From the NCBI GenBank assembly GCA_051881815.1, contig JBJEQP010000026.1, forward strand, positions 1 through 64,000: 64,000 nucleotides of DNA, given 5' to 3'. Numbering within the stretch: the first letter of the stretch is position 1; every line of letters starts with the position of its first letter. The position numbers were made by a program, and so were the translations under genes. The stretch comes from UMGS363 sp051881815 (GTDB lineage Bacteria; Bacillota; Clostridia; Oscillospirales; Ruminococcaceae). Of the stretch, positions 1 to 9,800 are shown piece by piece. Under the pieces are notes generated by a model. That model did no database searches. It was given only the letters and a program-made list of their open reading frames with translations, and was not told where the DNA came from.

Positions 1-112
1 TATATTATCACTTTTCTTTCGGTTTGTCAATAGCTTTTTGCTTATTCTATGTTTTGTTCGTTTTTTTTGACATTTTAATTGTTTTTGTGTGTAAATTCAA
101 CAATACGCAGTA

Positions 113-949
113 TCAATTTACCGATGTCATAAAACCGATATAGTCAAGTTCATTCACATAAACATTTTTAACGCACTCGTCAACGTCATTGAATACAACA
201 CAGAAATTGCAAACAACATCATCACCGGTCATTTCATCGCTGTAATAATAGCGATATACATTTGTGACCGTGTTGTCTATCCCTTTTATTATAGAATACG
301 GGGTAAATCCGAGCACCCTGTCAACCGCCTTGCGCTTCATTCCGTATTCAACCGCCGTAAGTTCGATCTTTTCAGAACTGTGATGTCCCTTCCAGTTGTT
401 CTGAAGCGCCGAAAAATCATAATACGTCACTTTGTCAATAGTATCATCCGCTGCCAGAGTAACAGCTATCGCCCACTCAGGGAAGCTTACCCCTTCGACC
501 TTTATTGTCAGATTGCCCTCACAAATATTGTCAAAATCGCCGAAACGGTTCACCGCATCGTATTTCGAGATCTTTGCAAAGGTTTCCTCCGTTTTCGCCT
601 CCGCATAAGCAAGATTTCGTCCTATCGGCACATTTTTCAGCACCTTTTCGCCCTCGGAAGGCATATTCATCAGAATAAGCATCGCCGCAACAGCCAGCAC
701 AAGCAGCAAAGCAGCAGCAATAAGTATCGCCTTGACCTTTGGCTTTTTCTCAACCTTTTCAGCACCGTCAGCAGCCTTATCCTTCCTCTGCTTTTTCTTT
801 TTCCCGGACTTCTTTGCGGATCTCGCTTCTGTCTGCTTTGCACTCTCATCAAGTGCATTCATAATATTTTCCGAAGAAAGATCTTCTCCGCATCCGCCGC
901 AGAACGCAGCACCGTCTTCGTTTTCAAATCCACACTTTGGACACTTCAT
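113..949 (-). CDS. Zinc-ribbon, single-pass membrane protein
   Basis: The function is unknown. The 278-residue product opens with a zinc ribbon (CxxC at residues 3-6 and again at 17-20). A Lys-rich cytoplasmic linker follows, then one hydrophobic segment (about 74-95), then about 180 residues that should lie outside the cell. I chose the ATG at 949 because it places the CPKC motif at the N-terminus, as is usual in zinc-ribbon membrane proteins, and because GGAAGGG lies upstream. TTG (982) and ATG (970) starts in the same frame are possible. The family is widespread in Clostridia without an assigned role. The extracellular part has no motif I recognise. A hairpin repeat lies just upstream, between this gene and the alcohol dehydrogenase. 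Confidence 0.8.
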   Translation of the reverse strand: MKCPKCGFENEDGAAFCGGCGEDLSSENIMNALDESAKQTEARSAKKSGKKKKQRKDKAADGAEKVEKKPKVKAILIAAALLLVLAVAAMLILMNMPSEGEKVLKNVPIGRNLAYAEAKTEETFAKISKYDAVNRFGDFDNICEGNLTIKVEGVSFPEWAIAVTLAADDTIDKVTYYDFSALQNNWKGHHSSEKIELTAVEYGMKRKAVDRVLGFTPYSIIKGIDNTVTNVYRYYYSDEMTGDDVVCNFCVVFNDVDECVKNVYVNELDYIGFMTSVN

Positions 950-1017
950 ATTCTTTGTCAACCCTTCCATTAGTTTTGTCAAAAATCACATTTATCACAA
1001 TGATCATACATTTATAC

Positions 1018-1203
1018 TAATCTTTAATCGTTCTATAGACAAAGCCGACAGATAGAATAATTCCAATTAGGTAAACTTGTTTACCTTGGAGAGCGACCGC
1101 AGCAAGGCTTGATGCCCTGCAATGCAATTAATTTGCATAGGAGTTTGACGCAGAGTGGAATTATTATAGCCGAGGATTTAGTCTTACGGTTGATTAAAGA
1201 TTA
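1018..1203 (+). repeat. Hairpin mobile element, family A, copy 1
   Basis: A 186-bp quasi-palindrome with 12-bp perfect ends, TAATCTTTAATC (1018-1029) and GATTAAAGATTA (1192-1203). The inside closely matches copies at 11498-11687 (opposite orientation) and 45366-45522: after the arm come GTTCTATAGACAAAG and later GAGAGCGACCGCAG. The outer right end seems disrupted, since the expected GTA terminus appears only about 10 bp further out. Confidence 0.85.
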
Positions 1204-1357
1204 ATGTTATATAGTATTTTCAGATAAATACATTGGAACCTGCCATTTTTATCTTCTTAATAGTATCATTTTTCATCTTTTTTGTCAAGCGAACGACATA
1301 AACTGCCTTTGTAAAAGCGTCATTCCATAATTTGAACATAATATACCAATAAAAGCA

Positions 1358-1387
1358 TTTCACTTTTTGTAACATTTGTGGTATAAT
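1358..1387 (+). promoter_or_regulatory. Possible promoter upstream of the alcohol dehydrogenase
   Basis: TATAAT at 1382-1387 with a weak -35, TTTCAC, 18 bp upstream. It lies about 350 bp before the alcohol dehydrogenase, so a transcript would run through the family C element at 1541-1702. Confidence 0.4.
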
Positions 1388-1540
1388 TTGTGTAAGATTA
1401 TTTTTAACTTCTTACAACATAATGTGTTTAATACTAAAAAACATTAAAATTCGGAAGAAATCAAGCCGACGATCTTGCAGTTGTTGAAAACATTTTTATA
1501 TTGGATCTTGGCGAAGTTTTCCCTGTATTTTATTGTTGTT

Positions 1541-1702
1541 TATAGCAAGACATAAAAATAGACTGACAAAAGGAGGCGAGGGCAAAGCTTGAAGAGTTAG
1601 GAACGAACCCGTAGGCAGGCTTGCCGCCTGTCAAGGGTGAGTGACGACACTATTTAAGCTTTGCACCGCCGAACTTGTCAGGATATTTTTTGGATTGCTA
1701 TA
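1541..1702 (+). repeat. Hairpin mobile element, family C, copy 1 (long form)
   Basis: A 162-bp imperfect palindrome. The left arm starts TATAGCAAGACATAAAAATA and the right arm ends GGATTGCTATA. The arms pair over about 48 bp, closing on AAGCTT. Shorter relatives occur on the reverse strand at 33245-33306 and 10814-10893. The centre has GGCAGGCTTGCCGCCTGTC followed by AAGGG, nearly the same as the centre of the family A copy at 45.4 kb, so the A and C families share a module. Confidence 0.8.
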
Positions 1703-1739
1703 GTATAAAATATCACTTAATTAATTGGAGGAATTTGTT

Positions 1740-2957
1740 ATGGCAAGATTTACTTTACCAAGAGATCTGTATTTCGGAAAGGGCGCAATTGAGAATCTTA
1801 AATCGTTCAAGGGCAAAAAGGCAATGATCGTTGTCGGCGGAGGTTCTATGAAGCGCTTCGGATTCCTCCAGAAAGCAGAGGACTGCCTTAAGGAAGCAGG
1901 CATGGAAGTTGCTCTCTTTGAAGGTGTTGAGCCGGATCCATCCGTTGAAACCGTTATGAAGGGCGCACAGGCTATGCTCGACTTCGGTCCCGACTGGATC
2001 GTTGCTATCGGCGGCGGCTCACCTATCGACGCTGCAAAGGCAATGTGGATCAAGTATGAATACCCCGATTGTACATTTGAAGATATGTGCAAGGTATTCG
2101 GTATCCCCGAGCTTCGTAAGAAGGCTAAATTCTGTGCTATCTCCTCTACTTCCGGTACTGCTACCGAGGTAACTGCATTCTCCATCATCACCGATTATTC
2201 AAAGGGCATTAAGTATCCTATCGCTGACTTTGAGATCACTCCCGATGTTGCTATCGTTGACCCCGATCTTGCAGAAACAATGCCGCAGAAGCTTGTTGCT
2301 CATACAGGTATGGACGCTATCACACACGCTGTTGAAGCTTATGTTTCCACCGCTAACAGCAACTATTCCGATCCTCTCGCTATCCACGCTATCGAAATGA
2401 TCCAGGCTGACCTCGTTGATTCTTACAACGGAGATATGGCTGCTCGTGACAGAATGCACGACGCACAGTGCCTCGCAGGTATGGCATTCTCTAACGCTCT
2501 CCTCGGTATCGTTCACTCAATGGCTCATAAAACAGGCGCAGCATTTGCCGACTATGGTGCACATATCATCCACGGCGCTGCAAACGCAATGTACCTCCCG
2601 AAGGTAATCGCATTCAATGCAAAGGATCCCACAGCAAAGAAACGTTACGGCGTTATCGCAGATTATATGAATCTCGGCGGCGCAAACGATGATGAAAAGG
2701 TTGATCTCCTCATCAAGTTCCTCCGCAAGATGAACGATGACCTCAAGATCCCTCACTGCATCAAGAACTACGGCGCAGACAGCTATCCGACAGAGCAGGG
2801 CTTCGTTCCCGAGGAAGTATTCCTTGAAAGACTCCCCGAGATCGCAAAGAACGCTATCGGCGACGCTTGCACAGGCTCCAATCCTCGTCAGCCTTCACAG
2901 GAAGAAATGGAAAAGCTTCTTAAGTGCTGCTACTACGATACCGAAGTTGATTTCTGA
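1740..2957 (+). CDS. Iron-containing alcohol dehydrogenase
   Basis: A 405-residue group III (iron-dependent) alcohol dehydrogenase, which would reduce aldehydes to alcohols with NAD(P)H in the cytoplasm. Visible features are the nucleotide-binding GGGSPIDAAKA motif (about 91-101), the GMDAITHAVEAY metal segment (D192, H196) and the histidine-rich stretch at about 259-278 (H259, H263, H275, H278). The length fits the family. The ATG at 1740 has GGAGGA about 8 bp upstream; the TTG at 1725 lies inside that ribosome binding site. The codon bias is strong, which suggests high expression, as expected for a fermentation enzyme. A butanol dehydrogenase-type role is likely, but the sequence does not fix the substrate. 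The gene is monocistronic and ends in a terminator. Confidence 0.92.
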   Translation: MARFTLPRDLYFGKGAIENLKSFKGKKAMIVVGGGSMKRFGFLQKAEDCLKEAGMEVALFEGVEPDPSVETVMKGAQAMLDFGPDWIVAIGGGSPIDAAKAMWIKYEYPDCTFEDMCKVFGIPELRKKAKFCAISSTSGTATEVTAFSIITDYSKGIKYPIADFEITPDVAIVDPDLAETMPQKLVAHTGMDAITHAVEAYVSTANSNYSDPLAIHAIEMIQADLVDSYNGDMAARDRMHDAQCLAGMAFSNALLGIVHSMAHKTGAAFADYGAHIIHGAANAMYLPKVIAFNAKDPTAKKRYGVIADYMNLGGANDDEKVDLLIKFLRKMNDDLKIPHCIKNYGADSYPTEQGFVPEEVFLERLPEIAKNAIGDACTGSNPRQPSQEEMEKLLKCCYYDTEVDF

Positions 2958-2971
2958 TTCATACATATCCG

Positions 2972-3011
2972 AATATTCCGAGGAAGTTCGTCTTTCTCGG
3001 AATATTTTTTT
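2972..3011 (+). terminator. Terminator of the alcohol dehydrogenase gene
   Basis: AATATTCCGAG pairs with CTCGGAATATT and is followed by a run of T. It starts 15 bp after the stop codon. Confidence 0.9.
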
Positions 3012-3020
3012 CTCAAAATC

Positions 3021-3055
3021 AAAAAGCCGCGGAAGATCGTTTTCCACGGCTTTTT
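3021..3055 (-). terminator. Terminator of the dapF-dapL operon
   Basis: AAAAAGCCGCGGAA pairs with TTCCACGGCTTTTT. It lies 33 bp beyond the dapL stop on the reverse strand and could also act on the forward strand, because both flanks are A/T-rich. Confidence 0.8.
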
Positions 3056-3087
3056 GATTTCCTTATTTCAAAGACTTCATTAATTCG

Positions 3088-4293
3088 TTATTTCAAAAGC
3101 TTCTTTAATCTGCTCATTGCCTCAACAGTGTTTTCCCTCGTTCCGAAAGCAGTAAGTCTGAACCAACCCTTGCCGTTCGGACCGAAGCCCTCACCCGGAG
3201 TTCCGACAACCTGTACCTCGTGGAGAAGATAGTCAAAAAACTCCCAGCTTCCCATTCCGTTCGGACATTTGAGCCAGATATAAGGTGAGTTTCTTCCACC
3301 CGTGTACTTGATTCCAAGCTCCTCACAGGTCTCACTCATAATTCTGGCATTTTCCATGTAATAATCAATGTCAGCACGAGTCTGCTTCTGTCCCTCCTCG
3401 GTGAAAACGGCTTCAGCCGCCCTCTGAACGGGATAAGAAACACCGTTGAATTTGCTTCCCTGACGTCTTGACCAGATCTTTCCGACGTTGACCTTCTCAC
3501 CCGATGCAGTCATTGCCTCAAGCTCCTTCGGGATGACCGTGTAACCGCATCGTGTTCCCGTAAAGCCTGCAGTCTTGGAAAGCGAGCATATCTCAATCGC
3601 ACATTTTCTTGCACCCTCAACCGTGAAAATGCTTCTTACAAGGCTCTTGTCACGGATAAATGCTTCATAAGCGCTGTCAAAAATAATGATCGCATTCTTC
3701 CTGATCGCATAATCGACCCAGACAGCAAGCTGCTCCTTCGTGTAGACCGAACCTGTCGGATTGTTCGGCGAACAAAGATATATAATGTCGCAGTCAACGC
3801 TCTCATCGGGCATTGCCGCAAAACCGTTCTCCTCATTGGAAGAAGCGTAAATGATCTCCTTTCCGCTCATCGTGTTGGAATCAACATAAACAGGATAGGC
3901 AGGATCGGTGACCAAAACCTTGTTGCTGCTGCTGAAAATATCAACAATGTTTCCGCAGTCGCTCTTCGCACCGTCACTTATAAGTATTTCATCGGGCGAA
4001 ACATCAGCACCGATCGAATTCTTATAGTATCCCGAGATCGCCTCACGGAGGAAATCATAACCCTTTCCGCTGTCCTCGTAGCCGCGGAACGTTTCGGGTC
4101 TGCCCATCTCATCGGCAGCCTTCTTCATCGCCTCAACAACAACGGGCGCAAGCGGTCTTGTAACATCGCCGATACCCATTCTGATAAGCGGCTTGTCGGG
4201 GTTTTCCTCACGATAAGCGTTGAGCTTCTTCGCAATATCTATAAAAAGGTAATTTTCCTTGAGCTTCAAAAAATTTTCGTTTATATATGCCAT
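3088..4293 (-). CDS. dapL: LL-diaminopimelate aminotransferase
   Basis: This 401-residue PLP enzyme converts tetrahydrodipicolinate to LL-diaminopimelate in one transamination, bypassing the succinylase and acetylase routes. It is a fold-type I aminotransferase with SPNNPTG (about 175-181), an aspartate for the PLP nitrogen in IIFDSAYE (D206) and the Schiff-base lysine in SLSKTAGFTGTR (K240). The ATG at 4293 has AAAAGGAT upstream. The longer ORF from 4332 would run into dapF and is unlikely. The gene lies 16 bp after dapF, so both DAP enzymes are co-transcribed and supply lysine and peptidoglycan. This agrees with the meso-DAP motif of MurE in the dcw cluster. Confidence 0.95.
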   Translation of the reverse strand: MAYINENFLKLKENYLFIDIAKKLNAYREENPDKPLIRMGIGDVTRPLAPVVVEAMKKAADEMGRPETFRGYEDSGKGYDFLREAISGYYKNSIGADVSPDEILISDGAKSDCGNIVDIFSSSNKVLVTDPAYPVYVDSNTMSGKEIIYASSNEENGFAAMPDESVDCDIIYLCSPNNPTGSVYTKEQLAVWVDYAIRKNAIIIFDSAYEAFIRDKSLVRSIFTVEGARKCAIEICSLSKTAGFTGTRCGYTVIPKELEAMTASGEKVNVGKIWSRRQGSKFNGVSYPVQRAAEAVFTEEGQKQTRADIDYYMENARIMSETCEELGIKYTGGRNSPYIWLKCPNGMGSWEFFDYLLHEVQVVGTPGEGFGPNGKGWFRLTAFGTRENTVEAMSRLKKLLK

Positions 4294-4309
4294 TTCAAAC
4301 ACATCCTTT

Positions 4310-5146
4310 TCAAAGTCTGATCTCACCGTCAAATACGGTTTCAGCTGGACCGCTCATGATAACATGACCGTCGCTTCGATAGGTTATCGTTAGATCGCCG
4401 CCTCTGAGCTTTAGCGTTATAGGCTCATCCTTTTTGCAGAAGCCATTCAGCACAGCAGCCACAGCCGTCGCACACGCTCCCGTTCCGCAAGCCCATGTTT
4501 CGCCCGAGCCACGCTCCCAAACGCGCATTTTGATTGTATGTCCGTCAATGATCTCACAGAACTCCGTGTTCACACGCTCGGGGAAAATCGGATCATTTTC
4601 ATAATCGGGGCCGATCTTTTCAAGATCAAGTCCGTCAATTTTGCTCGTAAAAACAACAGCGTGAGGATTTCCCATCGAAACAGCCGTTATATTCACACAC
4701 TTTCCGTTGACATCTATCGGCTTGTTTATGAAGCTGTCGCCTTTGGCAATCATCGGTATATCCTTCGGCGCAAGTATAGGCTCGCCCATATCAACATCGA
4801 CCGTTCTGACAACTCCGTCTTCGGGATGAAGCGTGAGATACTTTATTCCGCTCTTCGTTTCAAGAGTTATCTCGGTCTTGTCGGTAAGCTTGTTGTCATA
4901 AACATATTTTCCTATGCAGCGAGTCGCATTGCCGCACATCATTCCCTCCGAACCGTCGGCGTTGAACATCCTCATGCGGAAGTCCGCCTTTTCGGACGGC
5001 ATTATAAGCACAAGTCCGTCGCCGCCTATTCCGAAATGACGGTCACTTACTCTTATCGAGACCTCTTCGGGGTCGTCGACTGTTTCTTCAAAGCAGTTGA
5101 CATAAATATAATCGTTTCCGATCCCCTGCATCTTTGTAAAGCGCAT
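4310..5146 (-). CDS. dapF: Diaminopimelate epimerase
   Basis: A 278-residue PLP-independent epimerase that makes meso-diaminopimelate from the LL form. The two catalytic cysteines lie in the conserved MMCGNATRC and WACGTGACA motifs, and the N-terminus (KMQGIGNDYIYV) is typical. It follows the ANTAR regulator gene by 12 bp and precedes dapL by 16 bp. Length and motifs are complete. Confidence 0.96.
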   Translation of the reverse strand: MRFTKMQGIGNDYIYVNCFEETVDDPEEVSIRVSDRHFGIGGDGLVLIMPSEKADFRMRMFNADGSEGMMCGNATRCIGKYVYDNKLTDKTEITLETKSGIKYLTLHPEDGVVRTVDVDMGEPILAPKDIPMIAKGDSFINKPIDVNGKCVNITAVSMGNPHAVVFTSKIDGLDLEKIGPDYENDPIFPERVNTEFCEIIDGHTIKMRVWERGSGETWACGTGACATAVAAVLNGFCKKDEPITLKLRGGDLTITYRSDGHVIMSGPAETVFDGEIRL

Positions 5147-5158
5147 AAAAACACTTCC

Positions 5159-5731
5159 TTACATTTCATACGTTTTAAGAATGTCAAGTGCGACTTCGAC
5201 CTCGGGAACACGCTGATCCATAGCTCGCTTCTGTATCTGACGGTGAGCCTCTTCCTCCGTGATCCTGAGATACTGGATAAGTACGCATTTTGCACGGTTG
5301 ATCTGCTTCAGATTGTAAAGCTTCTTTTCGAGCTCCCTGCGCTCTTTTTCATTTTCAAGCAGTTTTTTTCTTGCAGAAACCGTGAAATTCACAGCCTGAA
5401 CAAGCACCGACTTCGTAAACGGCTTAGAGAGTATGTAACAACCCTTGTCGCCTATCTTGCGGTATATCTCGTCATAATTCTTCTGCGCAGCCGTAACGAT
5501 GAGTGCGCTTGCTGTATTGTCCGTTATAAAGGCTGCAAGCTCCAGACCGTATTCGTCCGCAAGCGGAGTATTGAGTATTATCAGATCAAATCCGCAGTCA
5601 GTGACAGCTTTTCTTGCATTTTTTCCGTCCGAAACGGAGATCGAATCAAAACCGCAGGACTTGACCGTCAATGCAAGATTATCACGCATCTCTTCATTTA
5701 AAGAGATAATAAGGGCACTTGAACCTGACAT
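5159..5731 (-). CDS. ANTAR-domain response regulator
   Basis: A 190-residue two-domain protein. An N-terminal receiver-like domain (about 1-115) is followed by a helical region and a C-terminal ANTAR domain (about 130-190), an RNA-binding fold used by AmiR, NasR and EutV to prevent transcription termination. The ATG at 5731 has AAAGGAG upstream. It is the first gene of an operon with dapF and dapL and has its own promoter at 5775-5803. The receiver domain looks diverged: the usual phosphoacceptor position lies around LIILNTPLADEYG, where the expected aspartate is not clear. Its RNA target is unknown, and I saw no obvious twin-hexaloop ANTAR target near these genes. Confidence 0.85.
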   Translation of the reverse strand: MSGSSALIISLNEEMRDNLALTVKSCGFDSISVSDGKNARKAVTDCGFDLIILNTPLADEYGLELAAFITDNTASALIVTAAQKNYDEIYRKIGDKGCYILSKPFTKSVLVQAVNFTVSARKKLLENEKERRELEKKLYNLKQINRAKCVLIQYLRITEEEAHRQIQKRAMDQRVPEVEVALDILKTYEM

Positions 5732-5774
5732 TGCTGCACTCCTTTCAGAAAACATTTTTTTGGCTGACAATGCT

Positions 5775-5803
5775 ATAATAACATAATTATTTCATTTTGT
5801 CAA
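5775..5803 (-). promoter_or_regulatory. Promoter of the ANTAR-dapF-dapL operon
   Basis: On the reverse strand, TTGACA and TATTAT are separated by 17 bp. The -10 lies about 45 bp upstream of the ANTAR start codon. Confidence 0.75.
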
Positions 5804-5895
5804 TAGCTTTTGCAAGTTTTTATAATTAATCTTGCATAATCTTCTTTTTTATAACATTATTCAATATTATTTTGCAACATGCAACTCGTCCAGCT

Positions 5896-6759
5896 TCATT
5901 TTGCAGCTTTTCTGTTGTTGTAAAAGAACATAGAAACAGCTGCCAGAATAATTATGCCGTATCCGACAAAGCTCCACTTGTCAGGCACCTGACCGAATAT
6001 AAAAAATCCCAGAAGCGTTGAGAAAAGTATCTGTGTGTAGTCAAAAACCGAAACTTCACGAGCAGGCGCATGAGTGTAAGCCGCAGTTATCGAGAACTGA
6101 CCGCCTGCCGCAGAAAATCCCGTCAGCAGCAGCATCAGCGTCTGATATAAGCTCATCGGAACAAAGTTCAGCACCACAAACGGCAGCACGGAAAGGCAGG
6201 AAAACACCGAGAACACAAACACTATCACGGGTCCCTTTTCGCCGCCCTTTCCGAGCTTGCTGACGAAAGCATACGCCACCCCTGCGCCAAGTCCCCCGAG
6301 AAATCCTATCAGCGACGGAAAAAGCGAAGCATTCGCAAAGGTCGGCTTTATTATGAACAAGCTTCCGACAAATGCCGTCAGCACAGCGCAAAGCTGAAAA
6401 ACTGTCGGCTTGTCTTTGAGAATTATTGCCGAGAATACAACCGCAAAAAACGGCGACATCTTGTTAAGCATCGAAGCGTCCGCAATCATAAGATGGTCTA
6501 TCGCATAGAAATTGCATATCATTCCAAGCGTTCCGCAGAATGCCCTCATAAACATATAAATGCGGTTTTCCTTTTTGCAGGTTATCTTAATGTGATCCCT
6601 TTTCAGAACAATAAACGCAGCTATCGCAGCCACAAAATTGCGGAAGAAAACCTTCTGCATAAACGGAAGCTCCCCTGCAAGCTGTATCGTAGCATTCATC
6701 ACCGCAAAGCAGAATGCCGAACAGATTATATACAATATTGCTTTGTTTTTACTTTTCAT
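5896..6759 (-). CDS. DMT-superfamily (EamA-type) transporter
   Basis: A 287-residue polytopic protein with about ten hydrophobic segments in two EamA-like halves, typical of drug/metabolite exporters such as RhaT, YdcZ-like and S-adenosylmethionine transporters. The ATG at 6759 has AGGTGAT upstream; the longer frame would include the terminator of the upstream kinase gene. The substrate cannot be told from sequence. Confidence 0.85.
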   Translation of the reverse strand: MKSKNKAILYIICSAFCFAVMNATIQLAGELPFMQKVFFRNFVAAIAAFIVLKRDHIKITCKKENRIYMFMRAFCGTLGMICNFYAIDHLMIADASMLNKMSPFFAVVFSAIILKDKPTVFQLCAVLTAFVGSLFIIKPTFANASLFPSLIGFLGGLGAGVAYAFVSKLGKGGEKGPVIVFVFSVFSCLSVLPFVVLNFVPMSLYQTLMLLLTGFSAAGGQFSITAAYTHAPAREVSVFDYTQILFSTLLGFFIFGQVPDKWSFVGYGIIILAAVSMFFYNNRKAAK

Positions 6760-6787
6760 TCTATCACCTAAAACTCCCAAAACTCCA

Positions 6788-6820
6788 AAATCGCACAAGC
6801 CAAGCCGACCTGTGCGATTT
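6788..6820 (-). terminator. Terminator of the sensor kinase gene
   Basis: AAATCGCACA pairs with TGTGCGATTT, followed on the reverse strand by TTGGAGTTTT. It lies 22 bp after the kinase stop codon. Confidence 0.7.
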
Positions 6821-6841
6821 GATAAATATTTAGATGTTCCC

Positions 6842-9800
6842 TTAACTGTGTTTTTTCAAGGTCGCCTTTAAAACCTTTCGTATCTGCCTTATGTCGATCG
6901 GCTTTGAAAGATGACCGTTCATTCCGCTCTGTGCGGATTTCTTGATATCCTCATCAAAGGCATTCGCCGTCAATGCGATTATCGGAACGCTCCTTGCGTC
7001 GGCACGATCAAGACTTCTGATCCTCCTCGTTGCCTCAAGTCCGTCCATAACGGGCATACGGATATCCATAAGGATAGCATCATAATGCTTTTCTTCGGAT
7101 TCGGCAAACATTTTCACAGCTATCTCACCGTTTTCCGCAGTTTCAACGATAAGACCGTCATTTTCAAGCAGCTTCTGTGCGATCATGCGGTTCATCTCAT
7201 CGTCCTCTGCAAGAAGAAGCCTGCATCCCTCGATAACGACCTCTTCATTTTCAGTCTCCTCGCTCTCGACCTTTGACTTGTCGGCAATAGGAAGCTCAAG
7301 ATCAAAGTGGAACTCCGAACCCTTTCCGAGTTCGCTCTCAACATCGAGCTTTCCGCCCATCATTGCAACATAAGCGTTGCTTATCGCAAGTCCAAGACCC
7401 GTTCCGCCGTATTTTGCGGTTATTCTGCCGTCAAGCTGTTCAAACGAGTCGAAAATCTTTTCAATATTCTCCCGGCTGATACCAATACCCATATCCTTAA
7501 CGGAGAAGTGCAGCTTTACGTTCTGATCGTCAGCTCCTATCTCATCCACCGTGAGCGTGATACCGCCCTCCGATGTGAATTTTAGCGCATTTCCGAGTAT
7601 GTTTATGAGCACCTGACGAAGCTTCAGGCTGTCGCCGAATACATAGCGGTGTTCGACCGTACCCTTGACCTCAAAATAGAGTCCCTTACGTTCGGTCTGA
7701 ACACGGATGATCGTTTCGGTATCATCAATGAGAGTCTGAAGATCGAATGGTATACTGCTGACCGTCATCTTGCCGCTCTCGATCTTTGAAAGATCAAGAT
7801 TGCTGTTGATAAGTTCAAGCAGATAGTGCGACGAGCTGTCGATCTTTTCAACATAATCACGGGTTTCCTCATTCAGCTCACAGCTGTCAAGAAGTATCCT
7901 TGTGATACCCATAACTGCGTTCATCGGCGTTCTGATCTCATGCGACATCTTCGAGAAGAATTCGCTTCTTGCAACGTTTTCCGAAGCAGTTCTCGATGAA
8001 ATGACCTGTGCAGAGATAACTCTCGAAAGCTCTGACATTGCTTTTATAGCGCTCTCACGGTGTTCACGCTCAACAGCGCTGAACGCAAGGAACGCATACG
8101 GCGCACCGTTGTGGAAAACAGGCGTTATCAGAGTCTTTCCGTTATCACGAAGCATAGAAATGAAGGATGAAAGCTCATTTGAGGAAGCATAGAAATTCTT
8201 GTCGGCAAGAATATTTTCCTCCGCCGAAAGAAGATCGACAAGCTCCTTATAGCCGTCGCCGAGCGAAAATGCGCTGTCAATGAACTTTTCCTTGTCAAAT
8301 TTGCTCCACTGACGGAAAACACGCACCGAATGTCGGTCGCTGTTCATATCGAAGAAAGCTATCCTCTCCAGCTCGAGCATACGTCCTATCTTGCAGAAGA
8401 TTATATCAATGGCGTTTGTGAGCTTTTTCGACTTTTCAAGCATATTAATGGTGTAGGAAACCATATTATCGGTGGGATTGTATTCATTTTCAAGCTCACT
8501 GATGCCCGCACTCGATTCATATTTCGCCTCAGCAAGCTTTGCCCTTACCGAAAGATCAAACTGCGCTTCACGGTAATATGTTATCCTCGGATAAAACGGC
8601 ATTTCACTTGCAAGGCTTGCAAGTCGGGCATTATCGACTGCGTCGGCAAATTGTGCAGCCTCTCCGCCGCGGAAGATCCCTATTCCGCAATAGATGGAAG
8701 CATCGTTTTCCGAAAAATACACACGGTCAATGTACGAAAGCGCCTTCTTCAAATTATCGCTTTCATAATCTTCATCATAATCCGGAACATATACCGCAAT
8801 ATCGGAAACCGACATTCTCCAAATAATATTGCTATCCGACTTGAAAAGGCGTATAATGGCTGCGATCTCCTCCATAACGCCATTGAAATAATATGAACCC
8901 TCGCTTCGGATAAATTCGTTTACATTTTTGAGTGAGAAAATGACTATCGCAAATTTTCCGCCGCTTTCAAGCACCTGCTTTTTCGCAAGTATGTATCCGT
9001 ACTCACTGTCGTAGAAGCCGGTTATCTTATCACGGCTCTTGAGTGCGAGCTGACGCTGTTCCTCAAGCACCTGCTCTGTGATGTTCTGAATGCAGGCAAC
9101 GACTCTTGCAACTTCGCCGTTTATCCTTACCGCCTTGCCCGAAACCAGATTCCAGATTATTTCACCGTTCTTGCCATATATCCTTGCCCTGAACGGTTCA
9201 TCCATCTCTCCGTCAAGGAATGCGACCATCGTGTTGATGTCTTCCTCGGGACAGGTTTCTCCCTCGATCACACGCTTTCGGAAATTCTTGTAAACGCTTC
9301 TGCGTGCAAAGCAATTCTTATTGTCCGTACCAAAATGGTAAATGACAAAAACATCATCCGCAGTCATATACTCTATAAGATTGCTGTTTGACGACCTTAA
9401 TGCGATGGAGCAAAGCTCGTGTTCACCGTCATAACAAAGCAAAGCCTCACGGCATTCTTCGGCAATATCGCTGATCTGTGAGAAAAGCTCCTGAACGCTG
9501 TTGTTTTTAAAGGTAACCTCCGATTCTGTTTTTCCATTTTCCGCAAGCTGTTTAACTCCGTCGCGGAACTTTTTAAATGTCCTGAATATAAAACCGACAA
9601 ATGCAGCCGCACAGGCAAGTCCGAATACCGACATTACTGCCATTGTAATGTTAAAGTGTCTGCACATATAATCATAAGCGCTGTAAATACTTTTCTCACT
9701 TTCAACAGCCGCAACATACCAGGTGTTGTTGTAATATGCGTTTCTGCTGTAGAACCGCACAGCGCTTACCGTACAGTATGCCCTTCCATCATCAAACTCA

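Noticed and set aside
1..31. Reverse-strand promoter running off the left edge
   Set aside because: A TTGACA-like word is present, but no -10 fits with a 16-18 bp spacer before the window ends.
1453..1480. Remnant of a family B element
   Set aside because: AAATCAAGCCGACGATCT resembles part of the B core, but no arms or flanking repeats remain, so the match may be chance.
4538..5701. 387-codon forward-strand ORF
   Set aside because: It lies antisense to dapF and the ANTAR gene, which both have clear motifs and ribosome binding sites; it is a shadow frame.
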